A DNA stretch of 49,245 nt from Bryobacteraceae bacterium (lineage in GTDB: Bacteria; Acidobacteriota; Terriglobia; Bryobacterales; Bryobacteraceae). Where the stretch lies: contig JAICXC010000025.1 in assembly GCA_025980665.1 (NCBI GenBank), positions 1 through 49,245 of the forward strand. Reading direction: 5' to 3'. The position numbers and the translations under genes were made by a program. Shown in pieces: positions 22,942-31,984 of this stretch (the stretch's first letter is position 1; each line of letters opens with the position of its first letter). Below the pieces are notes generated by a model. It was given only the letters and a program-made list of their open reading frames with translations, ran no database searches and was not told the origin of the DNA.

Positions 22942-24570
22942 ATGTGGACGCATAACTACACACCGCTTTCCGGAAGCTTGACACTTTCCGCCTTGGTCGC
23001 CGCGGTTCCTATTTTCACGCTGGTCGTGTTGCTAGGGATTTTGCGCAAGCCGGCGTGGCTAGCAGCTTTGTGCGGGCTCGTCGCCGGCGTGCTCATGGCG
23101 ATTGGATTGTATGGCATGCCAGTCAGCATCGTGTTCGCGTCCGTGACGTATGGCGCCGCGCAAGGGCTTTTCCCGATCGGATGGGTGGTGTTCACGGCCG
23201 TATTGCTCTATCGGATCACTCAGGAAACGGGAAAGTTCGAAATCATCAAAGACTCCATTGGCTCGCTTTCCTCCGATCCCCGCCTCCAGGCTTTGCTGAT
23301 CGCCTTTGCATTCGGCGCATTTATCGAAGGTGCTTCGGGTTTTGGAACGCCGATCGCTGTTGCCGCCGCGATGCTCACAGGTTTGGGATTCTCCCCCTTC
23401 TATGCCGCGGCGATTTGTCTGCTGGCGAACACTTGCCCGGTAGCGTTCGGATCGATTGGAATACCGATTACCACTCTGGCTCAGGTGACGGGACTCCCGG
23501 AGATGCGCCTCAGCGCCGGGGTGGGACGGATTTGCGCTCCGCTCTCGCTGTTCGTGCCGTCTTACTTGATCGCGGTGATGGGCGGCATGAAGGCGCTCAA
23601 GGGCGTACTACTGGCGTGTGTCATATGCGGGATTAGCTTCGCCGGGGTACAGTTTGTAATTTCGAATTTCGTGGGCGTGCAGTTGACCGACATTCTCGCC
23701 TCACTGACCGCCATGGCCTGCCTCGCGATGCTGTTTAAGGTTTGGAAACCGAAGGATCGCTTCGCCATGGCTGACGGAAAGAGCCTGGCCGAGCAGGGCG
23801 TAGCTCCTACACGCCACCCCGCGGGTGAGGTTTTCATGGCATGGCTGCCTTACATCCTTTTGGTGGTCATCGTCCTGGTGTGGGGCTACAACCAGACAGC
23901 TCTTCGAACCGTCAGCAAGGTAATCAACTGGCCCGGCCTGCACAACGCGGTGGAAATCGTTCCCCCGGTCTCGAAAATCCCCGGTCCGTATGCGGCTACC
24001 TATCGTTTTGACTGGCTTTCGGCATCGGGCACGGCTTGTCTGATTGTGTCGATCGTTTCAGCTTTCCTTCTGGGCATGAGCCCGGGAAAGCTGGTGCGCG
24101 TTTTCTTCCGTACGCTGAACCAATTGGCGTTAGCCGAGCTGACCATCGCGTCGGTGATGGGGCTGGCGTACTTGATGAACTATTCTGGCGCCACAGGCAC
24201 ACTGGGGCTTGGATTCGCCGCCACGGGCGCGCTGTTTCCGTTCTTCAGCACCTGGTTAGGATGGCTGGGCGTCTTTCTCACCGGCAGCGACACCTCCGCC
24301 AATGCTTTGTTCGGAAATTTACAAGTAGTGACCGCCAACCAGCTCAACATGAATCCTGTACTGATGGCGTCGTCGAACTCGGCGGGCGGGGTGATGGGCA
24401 AAATGATCAGTCTCACCAGCGTCGCGGTCGCCTCGGCGGCTACCGGAATGAAGCGTGCCGATGAAGCCCGTTTATTTAGGTTCACGATCCGCCATAGCGT
24501 CACGCTGGCGACAGTGATCGGCTTCATCGTGATCTTCTACGCCTACATTGCTCCGCAGCTCGCACCATAA
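22942..24570 (+). CDS. lctP: L-lactate permease, LctP family
   Basis: 542 aa with about 13 TM helices, the normal size. Family motifs seen: LRKPAWLAALCGLVAG, the GASGFGTPIAVAAAM segment (about residues 130-145), ANTCPVAFGSIGIPITTLAQVTGLP, FFSTWLGWLGVFLTGSDTSAN and SSNSAGGVMGKMISLTSVAVA. LctP proteins import L-lactate, D-lactate or glycolate with protons. No lactate dehydrogenase genes adjoin. A TAAGAT -10-like box lies 16 nt before the start and three GATTACA repeats further upstream. Confidence 0.94.
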   Translation: MWTHNYTPLSGSLTLSALVAAVPIFTLVVLLGILRKPAWLAALCGLVAGVLMAIGLYGMPVSIVFASVTYGAAQGLFPIGWVVFTAVLLYRITQETGKFEIIKDSIGSLSSDPRLQALLIAFAFGAFIEGASGFGTPIAVAAAMLTGLGFSPFYAAAICLLANTCPVAFGSIGIPITTLAQVTGLPEMRLSAGVGRICAPLSLFVPSYLIAVMGGMKALKGVLLACVICGISFAGVQFVISNFVGVQLTDILASLTAMACLAMLFKVWKPKDRFAMADGKSLAEQGVAPTRHPAGEVFMAWLPYILLVVIVLVWGYNQTALRTVSKVINWPGLHNAVEIVPPVSKIPGPYAATYRFDWLSASGTACLIVSIVSAFLLGMSPGKLVRVFFRTLNQLALAELTIASVMGLAYLMNYSGATGTLGLGFAATGALFPFFSTWLGWLGVFLTGSDTSANALFGNLQVVTANQLNMNPVLMASSNSAGGVMGKMISLTSVAVASAATGMKRADEARLFRFTIRHSVTLATVIGFIVIFYAYIAPQLAP

Positions 24571-24720
24571 TGGCCGGGTCGGCCTTGCCCGACTCCGAGA
24601 AGCACTGGACCGATTTCCAGAACGACCCGGCATGGAAAGCGTCCGCTGAGTCGGCAGCCAACGGGAAACGGGTGAACATGGGCCCTACCTCCCGCGGCTA
24701 CTATTCTTCCCGGCGCGAAT
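24570..24720 (+). pseudogene. Probable remnant of a NIPSNAP-type gene (3' fragment)
   Basis: The frame that begins at the ATG overlapping the permease stop reads PDSEKHWTDFQNDPAWKASA, followed by NGKRVNM and YYSS. This matches the last third of NIPSNAP proteins (EK.W..F..DP.W.. and a following loop) but there is no N-terminal part, signal peptide or first strand, and after about 45 residues the reading turns into arginine-rich nonsense that runs into the kinase gene. It looks like a decayed 3' end. The intact NIPSNAP gene at 21728 is about 2.8 kb away, so a copy may have been lost by rearrangement. Translation of a short peptide cannot be excluded. Confidence 0.4.
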
Positions 24721-24750
24721 GTGGCAAACTAAGGGTTCCCAGAGTGGCCC

Positions 24751-26619
24751 ATGGTCGGGAGAACTGTCCACCATTATCAATTCCTAGAAAAACTCGGCGC
24801 CGGAGGAATGGGCGAGATCTGGAAGGCTCAGGATACCCGCCTCAACCGGTTCGTCGCCGTTAAGATTCTCACTGACGCCAGCGCCGGCGATCCCGAGCGC
24901 CGCCGGCGGTTTATTCAGGAAGCGCAGGCCGCTTCGGCGTTGAACCATCCCAACATCATCACCATCCATGACATCGTTTCGGAAGGCAACGCCGAATACA
25001 TGGTGATGGAATTCGTGCAGGGCAAGACGCTTATCGACCTGATTCCCAAGGGCGGCCTGCGCGTTCCACAAGTATTGAAATACGCGGTCCAGATGACCGA
25101 CGCTCTGCAGGTCGCCCACTCAGCCGGCATCATCCACCGCGATCTTAAGCCTGGCAACGTAATGGTGACGGAAACGGGACTGGTCAAGGTCCTGGATTTT
25201 GGCTTGGCCAAGCTGGCCGACAGCAGTCCCTTGAGCCAGACAGCTTCGAGCCCTACCGACGCCACGCAGACGATCAACCACGCGCCGCTCACGGTGGAGG
25301 GCTCGATCATCGGCACTGTGAGTTACATGTCGCCGGAGCAGGCCCAGGGCAAGCGGGTCGACTCTCGGTCCGATATCTTTTCTCTTGCGGTCGTGCTGTA
25401 CGAAATGGTGACGGGAACGCGGGCATTCGCGGGCGAATCGGCGCTCTCCACGCTCTCGGCGATCCTGCGCGACGAAGTCCGGCCCATCCCGGAGGTCGCG
25501 CCCGACACTCCGCCGCAATTGGAGCAGGTGATTCAGCGCTGCCTGCGAAAAAATCCCGACCAGCGCTTCCAGACGATGAAGGAAGTGCAGGTGGCATTGG
25601 GCGCATTGAAGCACGAGTCCGATTCCGGCATGCTGTATCGCACGCGCGCTGGAATGGAACCGTGGCCCAAACCCAAACGGTCACCCATGCCGATCATGCT
25701 CAGCGCCGGTGTTGCTATCGCCGTGCTGGCGATCGCGGGGGGCGGCACCTGGTGGTGGCTGCACCGGGCGTCCAAACCGCCGGCCGCTACGGAGATCCAA
25801 AATCCTGCTCCTGCGCCCCCTCCAGTCGCGGTGCAGCCGCCTCCCGTGACCGCTACTGTACCGGCCATCGCACCCGCGGATCAGGTGCTCAGCAACGACA
25901 ACATCCTTCAGATGGTCGAGGCGAAAGTTGCGCCCGCGGTAATTCTGAGTGAGATCCGTAATTCGAAGACCGCCTTTGTTCTTTCCGCACCGGAAATCAT
26001 CCGCCTCTCCAAGGCGGGCGTTTCGGAAACAGTTCTGGAGGCCATGCGCAACCCCAAAGCGGCGCCTTCGAAGCCTGCTGGGCCTGTCGTATCTGTGGCA
26101 CCTGCCCCCACCCCGGTTTCGACGACGCCAACCGCGCCGCCACCGGCAGCACCCGCCCCCACTCCCGTTCTAGCGGCCGCTCCGCCGTCTGCCGCGGGAG
26201 CCATCGTAGCTGTCACGCTGACAGATGGCATTCCGTTTTTCATTACTCTGGCGGAAGATATCCCGCAGAGCGCGCAGGAAGGTACCCCCCTTCGCTTCAC
26301 CGTGGCCAAAGATGTTCGCGTCGGCGATCTCGTTGTCATTGCGAAAGGTGCGGCTGTCACTGGGGCCATCGCTCAGGTCGGACGCAAAGGAACATTCGGA
26401 ATTGGGGGCGGCAAAATGACGATGCGCCTGCTGACGGTGGATGCGGTCGACGGACACAAGTATCGAATCCGTACCCAATCGGGCCGCAGCGGCGATGGCA
26501 AGAGCGAGCGTCCGGTAGAGACGAACGTGAAGCCCAAAAACAAGGACCTGGTGGCTGCCGCGGGAACAGAATACCTTGCTTATATTGACGGCGACGTAAC
26601 CGTTAGCGTGAAGAAGTAG
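24751..26619 (+). CDS. Membrane Ser/Thr protein kinase (PknB/Stk type)
   Basis: 622 aa. Kinase domain 9-285: Gly loop [11 protein letters not shown], Lys38 (VAVKIL), catalytic HRDLKPGN (Asp131), DFGLAKL (149-155) and SPEQAQG; all catalytic residues present. One TM helix at about 314-337. The extracytoplasmic part has a Pro/Ala-rich linker, a helical repeat-like part ([40 protein letters not shown]) and a C-terminal beta-rich domain (about 490-622). No PASTA repeats are present, so the signal is not the usual muropeptide. The helical part resembles segments seen before S/T kinases of Acidobacteriota that sense unknown cues. It has no phosphatase gene next to it. Confidence 0.93.
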   Translation: MVGRTVHHYQFLEKLGAGGMGEIWKAQDTRLNRFVAVKILTDASAGDPERRRRFIQEAQAASALNHPNIITIHDIVSEGNAEYMVMEFVQGKTLIDLIPKGGLRVPQVLKYAVQMTDALQVAHSAGIIHRDLKPGNVMVTETGLVKVLDFGLAKLADSSPLSQTASSPTDATQTINHAPLTVEGSIIGTVSYMSPEQAQGKRVDSRSDIFSLAVVLYEMVTGTRAFAGESALSTLSAILRDEVRPIPEVAPDTPPQLEQVIQRCLRKNPDQRFQTMKEVQVALGALKHESDSGMLYRTRAGMEPWPKPKRSPMPIMLSAGVAIAVLAIAGGGTWWWLHRASKPPAATEIQNPAPAPPPVAVQPPPVTATVPAIAPADQVLSNDNILQMVEAKVAPAVILSEIRNSKTAFVLSAPEIIRLSKAGVSETVLEAMRNPKAAPSKPAGPVVSVAPAPTPVSTTPTAPPPAAPAPTPVLAAAPPSAAGAIVAVTLTDGIPFFITLAEDIPQSAQEGTPLRFTVAKDVRVGDLVVIAKGAAVTGAIAQVGRKGTFGIGGGKMTMRLLTVDAVDGHKYRIRTQSGRSGDGKSERPVETNVKPKNKDLVAAAGTEYLAYIDGDVTVSVKK

Positions 26620-26882
26620 AGATTCTCCGTCACAGCAGAGTCGCGGTCTTTTGCGTAGTGAACGTCAGCACCGTCTCCGACGGACTCCGCACCTGCACCA
26701 ATGGCAGCGCCATTTCCGCCACCCGCGATCGCCTCGATGATCGCTCCGACCTCTCTGCAGCTGCCGATTTCGCCGTACGCGCGTCTCGGAGGTTCTAAAT
26801 GGAACACACCAAGTAACTGAAGAGCCTTTCTTAACGCCTCTTCACTCGCCCCCGACCCGATTTACGGTATGCTAGACGGTCC
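26620..26882. other. 263-nt intergenic gap, no gene seen
   Basis: Between the kinase gene and the first spermidine-synthase-like gene no reading frame with protein-like character was found on either strand. A TATGCT hexamer at 26868-26873 lies 9 nt before the ATG of the next gene and could be a -10 box, without a good -35 partner. Confidence 0.5.
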
Positions 26883-28919
26883 ATGTTTGTTTACGCGGCT
26901 ACCATCTTCCTGAGCGCTTTTCTCCTGTTCCAGGTACAGCCGATGATCGCGAAATTCGTTCTCCCGTGGTTCGGGGGATCGGCCGCGGTATGGAGCGCAT
27001 CCCTGCTTTTCTTCCAGCTTTTGTTGCTGGCCGGCTATCTGTATGCACACTGCCTGATCCGGTATCTTAAGCCCAAGCAACAGATTATTGTCCATTGCAC
27101 ACTCCTCCTGATCAGCCTGGTCACGCTGCCGATTATTCCCAAAGACTATTGGAAGCCCATCGGCGGCGCCGATCCATTGCTGGGCATTCTGCTTCTGCTG
27201 GGGGCGACCGTTGGCCTGCCTTACACACTGCTTTCTGCCACCAGCCCCCTGCTCCAGGCCTGGTATCTGCGAACGAAATCCGACGTTATTCCCTACCGCC
27301 TGTTCGCGCTTTCGAACTTCGGGTCGATGCTGGCACTTCTGAGCTACCCCTTTCTGGTGGAACCCAACGTCACCCTTCGCTTACAAGCCCGGCTCTGGTC
27401 CGTCGGATTCGCGGCGTTTGCCGTCGCTTGCGGATTGGCAGCCTGGAAAAGCCGCGGCGGCACCGACCCGTTGCAGGCGGCCGCGCAAGAGAATGCCCCA
27501 CCGCCCCGCTTCTCGACCATCCTTATGTGGATTTCGCTGGCGGCCTGCGCCTCCACTCTGTTGCTGGCGACTACAAGTCACCTAACGCAAAATGTAGCGC
27601 CGATTCCGCTCTTGTGGATCGCCCCGCTGAGCATCTACCTGCTGACCTTCATCCTCTCGTTTGAAAGCAACAAAATCTATCAGCGCTGGCTGTTCCTGCC
27701 GCTCGGTCTGGTCGCGCTAGGCACATTCACTTACGGGATGAGTGAATACGAAAACAACAGTGACGTCATCAAGCGCCTGATTCCCATGCTGTGCGGAGCC
27801 CTTTTCATTGCCTGCATGGTCTGTCACGGCGAGCTTGCCCAACGCAAGCCGCATCCGCGCTACCTAACGCTGTATTTTCTGATGGTCTCGCTGGGCGGCG
27901 CGATTGGCGGATTGTTCGTTGCCCTGCTCGCGCCTCGCATGTTCCCCAACTACTGGGAAATGCCGATCGCGATCACCGGGCTAGGCGTGCTGATGGCCAT
28001 CGTGCTTTCTTATGACGATAAGGGCATGCCCCGGCCGCTGGCCGTGCGAGCGTCGCTGGTGATTGTGGCGCTCTCCTTCGGCGTTTATCTGGCCCGCCTC
28101 GAACGTCGCGCGAATGAGGAATATATCCTGGCCGCCCGCAATTTTTATGGCGTGCTTCGCGTCCGCGACGATCCTCCCGGCGGCGGCGTCGATGGAGTGC
28201 GTGTCCTGATCCATGGGACCATAAACCACGGCACGCAGCTCCTGGGTCCAGGCGGCGGACGCATCCCCACATCGTATTTCGGAGAAACCTCCGGCATCTC
28301 GCGCGCGATCCGCACCAAGGGGCAAAAGGGTCCCATTCGAATCGGCATCCTGGGGCTGGGCGCGGGTGTCACCGCGACGCTTGCCCGCGCCGGCGATACG
28401 CTGCACTATTACGAAATCAATCCGCTGGTGTTTCAAATCGCCCAGACCAAGTTCGATTTCTGGAAGGATTGCCCGGCCGACAAACATCTGTATTTCGGCG
28501 ACGGCCGCCTGACGCTTGAGGGCATGCAGGACAGCGAAAACCTCGATTTCCTGGCCATGGACGCCTTCACCAGCGACGCCGTGCCCATGCATCTATTAAC
28601 ACGTGAAGCTTATGCCACTTACGCGCGCCATCTGAAACCGGATGGTGTTCTGGCCGTCAACATCTCTAACCGGTATCTGGATCTGGAACCGATCATCGCC
28701 CAGGCCGCCAAGGAAATGGGCTGGTTCGGAATCGTGGTGTACGATGAAGGTAATTCGGAAACCTACTACGTTTCGAATACTTGGATCTTGCTGTCGAAAT
28801 CGTCCGCCGTATTCGCTGATCCTAACTTCCAGGACACCAACACCTACGCGCTGCAACCGCGCAAAGGATTCCGGGCCTGGACCGACGACTATAGCAATAT
28901 TATCCAGATACTGCGCTGA
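26883..28919 (+). CDS. Membrane-fused spermidine-synthase-like protein, copy 1
   Basis: 678 aa. The N-terminal half (to about 420) has 10-12 hydrophobic helices (MFVYAATIFLSAFLLFQVQP, AVWSASLLFFQLLLLAGYLYA). The C-terminal part (about 470-675) is a Rossmann methyltransferase-like domain of the spermidine synthase family: motif I ILGLGAGVTATLAR, YYEINPL, FGDGRLTLEG and MDAFTSDAVPMHLLTREAY. The conserved substrate Asp (DAFTSDAVP) is kept. True spermidine synthases are soluble; this fused type is common in Acidobacteriota and Planctomycetes and its substrate is unknown. A near-identical layout follows 12 nt downstream. Confidence 0.85.
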   Translation: MFVYAATIFLSAFLLFQVQPMIAKFVLPWFGGSAAVWSASLLFFQLLLLAGYLYAHCLIRYLKPKQQIIVHCTLLLISLVTLPIIPKDYWKPIGGADPLLGILLLLGATVGLPYTLLSATSPLLQAWYLRTKSDVIPYRLFALSNFGSMLALLSYPFLVEPNVTLRLQARLWSVGFAAFAVACGLAAWKSRGGTDPLQAAAQENAPPPRFSTILMWISLAACASTLLLATTSHLTQNVAPIPLLWIAPLSIYLLTFILSFESNKIYQRWLFLPLGLVALGTFTYGMSEYENNSDVIKRLIPMLCGALFIACMVCHGELAQRKPHPRYLTLYFLMVSLGGAIGGLFVALLAPRMFPNYWEMPIAITGLGVLMAIVLSYDDKGMPRPLAVRASLVIVALSFGVYLARLERRANEEYILAARNFYGVLRVRDDPPGGGVDGVRVLIHGTINHGTQLLGPGGGRIPTSYFGETSGISRAIRTKGQKGPIRIGILGLGAGVTATLARAGDTLHYYEINPLVFQIAQTKFDFWKDCPADKHLYFGDGRLTLEGMQDSENLDFLAMDAFTSDAVPMHLLTREAYATYARHLKPDGVLAVNISNRYLDLEPIIAQAAKEMGWFGIVVYDEGNSETYYVSNTWILLSKSSAVFADPNFQDTNTYALQPRKGFRAWTDDYSNIIQILR

Positions 28920-28931
28920 AAACTAACTCTC

Positions 28932-31016
28932 ATGATCCTTTACGCCATCACTATTTTCCTGAGCGCATTCCTGCTGTTCCAGGTGCAGCCACTGATCGCT
29001 AAGATCATACTTCCGTGGTTCGGAGGCTCAGCCGCCGTTTGGGCCGCCGCGCTGCTGTTTTTCCAGCTTTCACTATTAGCCGGATACGCCTACGCGCACG
29101 CTCTTATCAAAATGACCAAGGCGCGGACCCAACTTCTGGTCCACGGAACGCTGTTGCTGGCCAGCTGCGCGCTCCTGCCGATTATGCCTAACGTGACTTG
29201 GAAGCCAACGGCGATCGGCGATCCCACGCTGCGCATTCTCGAGCTGCTGGCGGCCACCATCGGGCTGCCCTATTTTTTGCTTTCATCAACAAGTCCACTG
29301 CTGCAAGCCTGGTATGTCCGCCGTACGGGCAGCAGTGTCCCTTACCGCCTTTTCTCGTTATCGAACTTCGGGTCGTTTTTGGCGCTCCTAAGTTTTCCTT
29401 TCGTCGTGGAGCCGAACTTGGCATCGCGCCAGCAGGCCTACTTCTGGAGCGCTGCGTACGTCGCGTTCGCGGCACTCTGTTTGATTACTGCTTGGGTGAG
29501 CCGGGAGGCTGCCTCCCCCGAACCCGTAGTAGCGGCATCTCCGGTGATCCGCGAGAAATCCGGCAAGCGTCCGACCGGTCTGCAACTCCTGCTTTGGGTC
29601 AGTCTGGCAGCTTGCGCGTCGACGCTTCTGGTGTCGATCACCAACCATATGAGCCAGAACGTGGCGCCCATTCCCTTGCTCTGGGTGGTACCACTGGCGA
29701 TCTATCTGCTGACCTTTATCCTCGCCTTTGAAAGCGACCGGGTTTACCAGCGCTGGATTTTTCTGCCTTGGGTAGCTCCGGCTTTGGGCTGGATGGCATA
29801 CGCGCTCTATGCCGGCGAAGGAAACTTCCACATCAAGTTTTCGATCCCCATTTTCTGCGCGGGTTTGTTCATCTGCTGCATGCTGTGCCACGGCGAGCTG
29901 GCGCTGCGTAAGCCTGCTCCTCAGTACTTGACGCTGTTTTACTTGATGGTGTCGGTGGGCGGCGCGATCGGCGGCATCTTCGTCGCCATCATCGCACCGC
30001 GCGTCTTCAACTCCTACCTGGAGCTTCCCATCGGTTTGGTTGCCTGCGGGGTATTGGGAACGATTGTCCTGTTTAATCTGGAGATCCCCGCGTTCAATAT
30101 GTTTGGACGCCGCTTCGCGTGGGGATCCTGGCCCATACGCTTCGCGCTGGCCGTTGGCGTCGGTCTCCTGGCCGGGTACCTGGTGCGGAAGGAACTGGAA
30201 GATCGCAAGGGTTATCACCTGTTCGCGCGGAATTTCTACGGCGAACTGCGGATTCGCGATGACGATGTCGGTCAGGAATATGCCCTGCGCAACCTGCTGC
30301 ATGGAACGATCAACCACGGATCGCAGCGGCTCAATCCGGAACACCGCTATGAGGTGAACTCTTACTATGCGCCGAGCTCCGGCATCGGTCGAGCCATGCA
30401 GGCCAAGCAGGCCCTTGGTCCGATACGGTACGGAGTCGTCGGCATGGGCGCCGGCGTCATGACTGGATACTGCCGCGCGGGAGACTACGTGCGCGTATAT
30501 GAAATCAATCCCCTGGTGAAATCGCTTTCCGAACGGGGTGAGTTCACCTTCTTCTCCCATTGCGCCGGCGATAAGGAAGTGCTGATGGGCGACGCCCGTC
30601 TCACAATGGAAAAGCAAGAGCCACAGAACTATGACGTGCTGGTCATCGACGCATTCTCAAGCGACGCCATCCCAGTCCACCTGCTGACCAGGGAAGTGAT
30701 GCAGCTATATTTCAAGCTGCTGAAGCCCGACGGTGTGCTGGCCGTACACATTTCGAACCGCTATCTGAATCTGGCGCCGGTGTGCGAGCGGGGCGCGGAA
30801 TTCGTCGGAAAGAAGGCTACCGTAGTGGCCGACGATGCCTCTGACAATACCTTCGCCAACTCCACCACGTGGGTTCTGATTACTTCTCCGGACAACAACG
30901 TATTTCAGAATCCAAGTTTCGAAGGAGCGAACATGTATCCGGCCACCGCCGACGCTACCTTCCGCGGCTGGACCGATGATTACAGCAGCATCTTACCGAT
31001 CCTAAGTTTGAATTAG
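28932..31016 (+). CDS. Membrane-fused spermidine-synthase-like protein, copy 2
   Basis: 694 aa, clearly a paralogue of the gene just upstream: both begin with ITIFLSAFLLFQVQPLIAK or a near match, share WFGGSAAVW, and both end with FRGWTDDYS or FRAWTDDYS. C-terminal domain motifs: VVGMGAGVMTGYCRAGDY, VYEINPLVKSL, MGDARLTMEK, DAFSSDAIPVHLLTREVM. Divergence is visible throughout, so the duplication is not recent. Only 12 nt separate the genes, so they are co-transcribed. They may form a heteromer or act on related membrane-associated substrates. The stop codon overlaps the convergent TIR gene. Confidence 0.85.
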   Translation: MILYAITIFLSAFLLFQVQPLIAKIILPWFGGSAAVWAAALLFFQLSLLAGYAYAHALIKMTKARTQLLVHGTLLLASCALLPIMPNVTWKPTAIGDPTLRILELLAATIGLPYFLLSSTSPLLQAWYVRRTGSSVPYRLFSLSNFGSFLALLSFPFVVEPNLASRQQAYFWSAAYVAFAALCLITAWVSREAASPEPVVAASPVIREKSGKRPTGLQLLLWVSLAACASTLLVSITNHMSQNVAPIPLLWVVPLAIYLLTFILAFESDRVYQRWIFLPWVAPALGWMAYALYAGEGNFHIKFSIPIFCAGLFICCMLCHGELALRKPAPQYLTLFYLMVSVGGAIGGIFVAIIAPRVFNSYLELPIGLVACGVLGTIVLFNLEIPAFNMFGRRFAWGSWPIRFALAVGVGLLAGYLVRKELEDRKGYHLFARNFYGELRIRDDDVGQEYALRNLLHGTINHGSQRLNPEHRYEVNSYYAPSSGIGRAMQAKQALGPIRYGVVGMGAGVMTGYCRAGDYVRVYEINPLVKSLSERGEFTFFSHCAGDKEVLMGDARLTMEKQEPQNYDVLVIDAFSSDAIPVHLLTREVMQLYFKLLKPDGVLAVHISNRYLNLAPVCERGAEFVGKKATVVADDASDNTFANSTTWVLITSPDNNVFQNPSFEGANMYPATADATFRGWTDDYSSILPILSLN

Positions 31017-31033
31017 ATCGGAGTTTGAATTAG
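31005..31033. repeat. 12-nt direct repeat around convergent stop codons
   Basis: AGTTTGAATTAG occurs at 31005-31016 and again at 31022-31033, 17 nt apart start to start. The first copy contains the stop codon of the second spermidine-synthase-like gene; the second contains another in-frame-looking TAG. The TIR gene on the other strand ends inside the first copy. It looks like a small local duplication that lengthened the TIR protein by a few residues. Confidence 0.55.
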
Positions 31034-31591
31034 CCGGCAGCCGGCTTGCCCGGGCTTCGACCCGGCTTGTACGGCCCGGATAACTTTCTGGATCCCGACA
31101 TCCCAATCCGGGAACAAGTCGACGTACTGCGTCCGCTCCTGGATCTGCCTCGGCACGGCGCACGCCTCCAGCCGGACCGGAACGACGAAGGTTTGATCGA
31201 TCGGCATCCGTTGCCCGCATTCGAGCGCCCACCGCAGTTCGCTTTGAAACGGCCCGCGCTTGGAAGTCGAGCGCGCTGAGAAGCACGCGACGAATACGTC
31301 GGAAATCTCGATGGCCCGTCGAATCGCCCGCGGCCAGTTCTGCCCCGGAATCAGTTTGTCCTTGTCCATCCAGGGCGAACATCCGGCCGCCGCTAGCATG
31401 TCTCGCAGTCGCCGCGCGAGCAGGAGATCCTCCTCCACGTATGCGATGAACACTTGCGGCTCGGTTTGGGCTATGAACTCATAAGCCCCGTCGGTCCCGC
31501 GCCGAAACATCCCCAATCCGTCAATCTCCACAGTCTGGCCGCGCTCGAGTGACCGCCGGATCATGGCCAGAATCCGCCGGGGATTCTTCAC
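31013..31591 (-). CDS. TIR-domain protein with N-terminal HU-like DNA-binding fragment
   Basis: 192 aa from a GTG at 31591. Residues 4-31 (RRILAMIRRSLERGQTVEID then GLGMFRRG) match helix 2 and the first beta hairpin of HU/IHF proteins (compare GxGxF after a KxGxxVxL segment). Residues 45-172 are a TIR domain: EPQVFIAYVEEDLLLARRL, WMDKDKLIPGQNWPRAI, SDVFVACFSARSTSKRG, and FQSELRWAL with Glu118 at the place of the catalytic glutamate of TIR NADases; ends with VPVRLEAC and QYVDLFPDWDVG. TIR domains cleave NAD+ in many anti-phage systems (Thoeris, TIR-STING, Avs); whether this one does is unknown. It is translationally coupled (GTGA) to the HU-like gene upstream. Its C-terminus overlaps the convergent gene. 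Confidence 0.85.
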   Translation of the reverse strand: MKNPRRILAMIRRSLERGQTVEIDGLGMFRRGTDGAYEFIAQTEPQVFIAYVEEDLLLARRLRDMLAAAGCSPWMDKDKLIPGQNWPRAIRRAIEISDVFVACFSARSTSKRGPFQSELRWALECGQRMPIDQTFVVPVRLEACAVPRQIQERTQYVDLFPDWDVGIQKVIRAVQAGSKPGQAGCRLIQTPI

Positions 31592-31770
31592 CGTTGTTTG
31601 TGTGTCCCGGCGCGTCTTACGAGCGTTCCAATCCCAGGCAGTTTGACTGGACGCCCGCTCCGTAGCTTCGTCACAATCCGGTGTACCAGTTCATCGATCC
31701 GGTCCTGAGCTACCGCGACGGGCAAGCCATCCTCGCGTGCCAGTTTGCGGGTCAGTTCGTCGCGCTTCAT
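31588..31770 (-). CDS. Short HU-like DNA-binding protein
   Basis: 60 aa from the ATG at 31770; a longer TTG-initiated frame to 31833 is less likely because family similarity begins at MKRDELTRKL. The sequence follows HU helix 1 (RDELTRKLAREDGLPVAVAQ), helix 2 (RIDELVHRIVTKLRSGR) and the first beta strands (PVKLPGIGTLVRR, HU consensus LxGFGTF), but stops before the DNA-embracing arms and the C-terminal helix (HU is about 90 aa). It is therefore a truncated, arm-less HU relative. The last nucleotides overlap the start of the TIR gene (GTGA), so the two are made together. It may pair with the HU-like end of the TIR protein to complete a dimer. Confidence 0.8.
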   Translation of the reverse strand: MKRDELTRKLAREDGLPVAVAQDRIDELVHRIVTKLRSGRPVKLPGIGTLVRRAGTHKQR

Positions 31771-31984
31771 GTCGTTTGAGGGTATCCTCAGATTCGAGCT
31801 CACCGAGACCGTGGTGGATAGCAATAGCTTCAATAAATAGAACTTAACCGAAATAGGGGCCGGGAACCTTCTGGAATGAAACGATTTTAATGGATGTTTA
31901 AGGGCCTATTCATGTCCGGTTGTAAACATAGAAGTGCTGCGACGGTATTTGCCGTTCGGCCAAGAAAGAGGAGATCTCACCCAA

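Noticed and set aside
24570-24863. 97-codon gene overlapping the start of the Ser/Thr kinase
   Set aside because: Only its first 45 codons look protein-like (NIPSNAP remnant); the rest is a shadow of the kinase frame.
29388-30617. 409-codon - strand frame opposite the second spermidine-synthase-like gene
   Set aside because: The + strand frame has conserved motifs over its whole length; the antisense frame has none.
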